Origin: DASZGI01 sp035938995
GTDB taxonomy: Bacteria; Actinomycetota; Actinomycetes; Streptomycetales; Catenulisporaceae
Reading direction: 5' to 3'
Length of the DNA stretch: 7,216 bases
NCBI RefSeq assembly: GCF_035938995.1
Contig: NZ_DASZGI010000210.1
Span: forward strand, 1-7,216
This document shows, in pieces, positions 5,619 to 7,216 of this stretch (within the stretch, counting starts at the first letter, position 1; each line of letters begins with the position of its first letter). The notes beneath the pieces are model-generated. The model was given only the letters and a program-made list of their open reading frames with translations, had not been told where the DNA came from and ran no database searches. Both the position numbers and the translations under genes were made by a program.

Positions 5619-5725
5619 CGCACAGCAGGACCCGGGAGCGCAGGGGAGCTGCTTCGAGGGTGGAGTAAGGCGGCGCCGCGCGCGGAGCCGAACCTGTCGA
5701 CCGACCGAACGCGGGGTGGAGAAGA

Positions 5726-6724
5726 GTGACCGGAGTGGAACGGCGCGCCGAACGCGTGGCGGCCGCGGCGGAGGACCAGGAGTTGGCCCCTCCGCCGCCA
5801 GCCCTCGAGGTGCTGCGCGCCTACCTGGCCGCTCAGAGCTCCGCCTTCCTCGGCCAGCTGCCGCGGCTGCGTGAAGGCAAGCCGGAGGCCTCGCACCGCA
5901 TCAGGGTGGCCTGCCGCCGGGCCCGTTCGATGCTGCGCACGTACAAGCCTGTGCTCGAGGCGGACTGGTGCGACGAGCTCGCCGCGCAGATCGCCGAGTT
6001 CACCGACGTGATCGCGCCGGAGCGGGACGTCGAGGTGGTGCGCGAGCGGCTGCTCAAGGCGCTGGACGCGCTCGCCGAGGAGTCGGGCTCCGGAGCCTCC
6101 AGCGCGGGCGTGCTGCGGGCACGGACGCTGCTGGACCGGATGCTGCAACGTGAGTACGCGACGGCGCACGAGGTGACGCTGGCCGCGCTGGCCGGCCCCA
6201 AGTTCCACGCGCTCGCCGATCGCCTCGCGCTGGCGCCGCAGACCCTTCCGGCCGGGGACGGGGCCGCGGAGCCGGCCGACGCGGTCCTGTACCCCTTGGT
6301 CGTTCAGTCCTTCGCACAGGTGGAGCGGCGGGTGGCGGCGCTGCCCGATCCGCGAAAGCAGAATGCGCGCTCCGCTTTCGCCGACGACGCGACGGACGAG
6401 CTGTGGCACCGGTTGCGGATCGCGGCGAAGCGCGCCAGGTATGCGGCGGAGGTGTGCGTCCCGGTCGCCGGGCAGCCGGCCACGGACTTCGCCGTCTGCA
6501 TGGAGCGGATCACGGAGGATCTCGGCACGCAGCAGGACGCGACGGTCGCCTCGGCCGTGTTGTTGCGCGCGGCCCGTACGCCCCGGATCGCCGCGCCGAC
6601 CGGCTTCGTGCTCGGCCGGCTGCTCGGCGACGCCCGCGCGGGAATCCTGCGGGCGCGGCTCGCCTTCCCCAACCTGTGGACAGACGCCGCGGACCCGGCG
6701 CACCGTGCGTGGTTGGGGAAGTGA
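5726..6724 (+). CDS. CHAD-domain polyphosphate-binding protein
   Basis: The 332-residue protein is almost entirely a CHAD (conserved histidine alpha-helical) domain, about residues 25-325, without the CYTH/triphosphatase domain often fused to it. The two helical halves each carry the signature: HRIRVACRRARSML starting at His57, and WHRLRIAAKRARYAAE with His228. Both have the spaced basic residues (Arg60, Arg64, Arg65, Arg67 and their C-terminal counterparts) that line a positive groove binding inorganic polyphosphate in studied CHAD proteins. Downstream of ppk by 107 nt, it probably binds the polymer and localises or protects it; no catalytic site is evident. No signal peptide or membrane segment is seen. 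The GTG at 5726 has GGAG 4 nt upstream, a rather short spacing; the GTG at 5735 is an alternative. The same order, ppk then CHAD then mutT-like, is recalled for S. coelicolor SCO4145-4143. Confidence 0.92.
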   Translation: MTGVERRAERVAAAAEDQELAPPPPALEVLRAYLAAQSSAFLGQLPRLREGKPEASHRIRVACRRARSMLRTYKPVLEADWCDELAAQIAEFTDVIAPERDVEVVRERLLKALDALAEESGSGASSAGVLRARTLLDRMLQREYATAHEVTLAALAGPKFHALADRLALAPQTLPAGDGAAEPADAVLYPLVVQSFAQVERRVAALPDPRKQNARSAFADDATDELWHRLRIAAKRARYAAEVCVPVAGQPATDFAVCMERITEDLGTQQDATVASAVLLRAARTPRIAAPTGFVLGRLLGDARAGILRARLAFPNLWTDAADPAHRAWLGK

Positions 6725-6777
6725 ACGCGCAGCGCGGCGGTACGCGTGACGACAACGGAAGGATCGCAATCCCCAGC

Positions 6778-6791
6778 TACGATGGGGGGCT
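6778..6791 (+). promoter_or_regulatory. Candidate leaderless -10 element of the Nudix gene
   Basis: TACGAT (6778-6783) fits TANNNT and ends 8 nt before the GTG at 6792, a spacing that would begin the transcript at or near the start codon. A G-run (6784-6789) lies between and could instead serve as a poor ribosome site. No good -35 is visible at 16-19 bp. The 67-bp gap after the CHAD gene shows no convincing terminator. Confidence 0.4.
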
Positions 6792-7216
6792 GTGCCGCTG
6801 ACCAGATCATCCACCGCGACCGAGCCGATCCAGGCCGGTGGGGCGGTGCTCTGGCGACCGGGTTCCGACGGTCCCGAGCTGGCGCTGGTCCACCGTCCGC
6901 GCTATGACGACTGGTCGTTCGCCAAAGGTAAGCAGGAACCCGGCGAGCACATCCAGCTGACCGCGCAGCGGGAGGTCTTCGAGGAGACCGGACAGCGGAT
7001 GGTGCTGGGGCGTCGGCTGCCCACGATCACGTATGAGGTCGCCGGTGTGCCGAAGCACGTGCGGTATTGGGCTGCGCGGGTCATCCCGAGCAGCGCGGGC
7101 GGCGGGCGGTTCGAACCCAACCGGGAGGTGGACCGGATGGCGTGGCTGACGCCCGGGGAGGCCAAGGCCAGGCTCGGGCGCTGGCTGGACGTGACAGTGC
7201 TGGAGGCGTTCCTCTC
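6792..7216 (+). CDS. MutT1-like Nudix hydrolase, partial (3' end outside window)
   Basis: The frame from GTG 6792 is open for 141 codons to the window edge. It encodes AGGAVLWRPGS, LALVHRPRYDDWSFAKGK, and a Nudix box, GKQEPGE...REVFEETG (about residues 46-69), with the metal-binding Glu residues (REVFEE) intact; then VRYWAARVI and EVDRMAWLTP. This closely follows the N-terminal domain of mycobacterial MutT1, which hydrolyses 8-oxo-dGTP/8-oxo-GTP and diadenosine polyphosphates and carries a second histidine-phosphatase (RHG) domain after the Nudix domain. The M. tuberculosis gene mutT1 is adjacent to ppk. The RHG domain, if present, lies beyond the edge. Two departures from the consensus are visible: FAKGK where LPKGK is usual, and Gln as the last Nudix residue where a hydrophobic one is expected. 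An upstream in-frame start is unlikely because the leaderless -10 precedes the GTG. Confidence 0.88.
   Translation, partial: MPLTRSSTATEPIQAGGAVLWRPGSDGPELALVHRPRYDDWSFAKGKQEPGEHIQLTAQREVFEETGQRMVLGRRLPTITYEVAGVPKHVRYWAARVIPSSAGGGRFEPNREVDRMAWLTPGEAKARLGRWLDVTVLEAFL

Noticed and set aside
6725..6747. Possible terminator after the CHAD gene (ACGCG...CGCGT arms)
   Set aside because: Five-bp arms around a 13-nt loop with no T-run; expected by chance in GC-rich DNA.
5615..6814. Leftward 399-codon frame opposite the CHAD gene
   Set aside because: Antisense shadow; the CHAD signature helices are on the forward strand and the reverse translation is Arg/Gly/His-rich noise.
1..7216. CRISPR arrays, tRNA/rRNA genes, insertion sequences, phage or attachment sites
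   Set aside because: No regularly spaced identical repeats with unique spacers, no transposase or integrase reading frame, and no recognisable RNA gene; gene content is conserved actinobacterial chromosome.

Overview
This high-GC window, with strong G/C preference at third codon positions, looks like a Gram-positive actinomycete chromosome. The mycothiol synthase gene and a clear GlnR orthologue restrict it to Actinomycetota. The gene set resembles the Streptomyces neighbourhood in which glnR, mshD, ppk, a CHAD gene, a mutT-like gene and pst phosphate-transport genes lie close together. In Mycobacterium tuberculosis the same partners are split into two places: Rv0818 (glnR) with Rv0819 (mshD) and Rv0820 (phoT), and Rv2984 (ppk) with Rv2985 (mutT1). 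These comparisons are from memory. The genus cannot be fixed from the sequence; a Streptomycetales- or Catenulisporales-like organism is my guess.

Layout: two genes point left. The one at the left edge (894 to 1, running off the window, no stop codon seen) encodes a long, disordered, Tyr/Trp-rich acidic protein ending in predicted membrane helices. Just upstream of it lies a MoaD/ThiS-type sulfur-carrier gene (1276-908). A 406-bp divergent intergenic region (1277-1682) separates this pair from five genes pointing right: glnR (1683-2390), mshD (2428-3396), ppk (about 3486-5618), a CHAD-domain gene (5726-6724) and a MutT1-like Nudix gene that runs off the right edge (6792 onward).

How it fits together: glnR is the global nitrogen regulator, and mshD makes the last step of mycothiol, the main thiol buffer of the group. 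ppk, the CHAD gene and the Nudix gene form a polyphosphate/nucleotide module: polymer synthesis, polymer binding, and hydrolysis of nucleotide or polyphosphate-like substrates. MoaD supplies sulfur for molybdopterin, the cofactor of nitrate reductase, which fits a divergent partner of glnR. From the Streptomyces arrangement I would expect pst genes just beyond the right edge.

The core genes are well-known families. The least explained material is the pentad-repeat N-terminus of the leftward membrane protein (acidic-aromatic, then Trp, then Lys-Pro modules, mostly on a 5-residue period) and the divergent promoter region, which holds 11-bp-spaced GlnR/MtrA-like half-sites and two back-to-back inverted repeats. 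mshD and the Nudix gene both have TANNNT -10-like hexamers placed for leaderless transcription.
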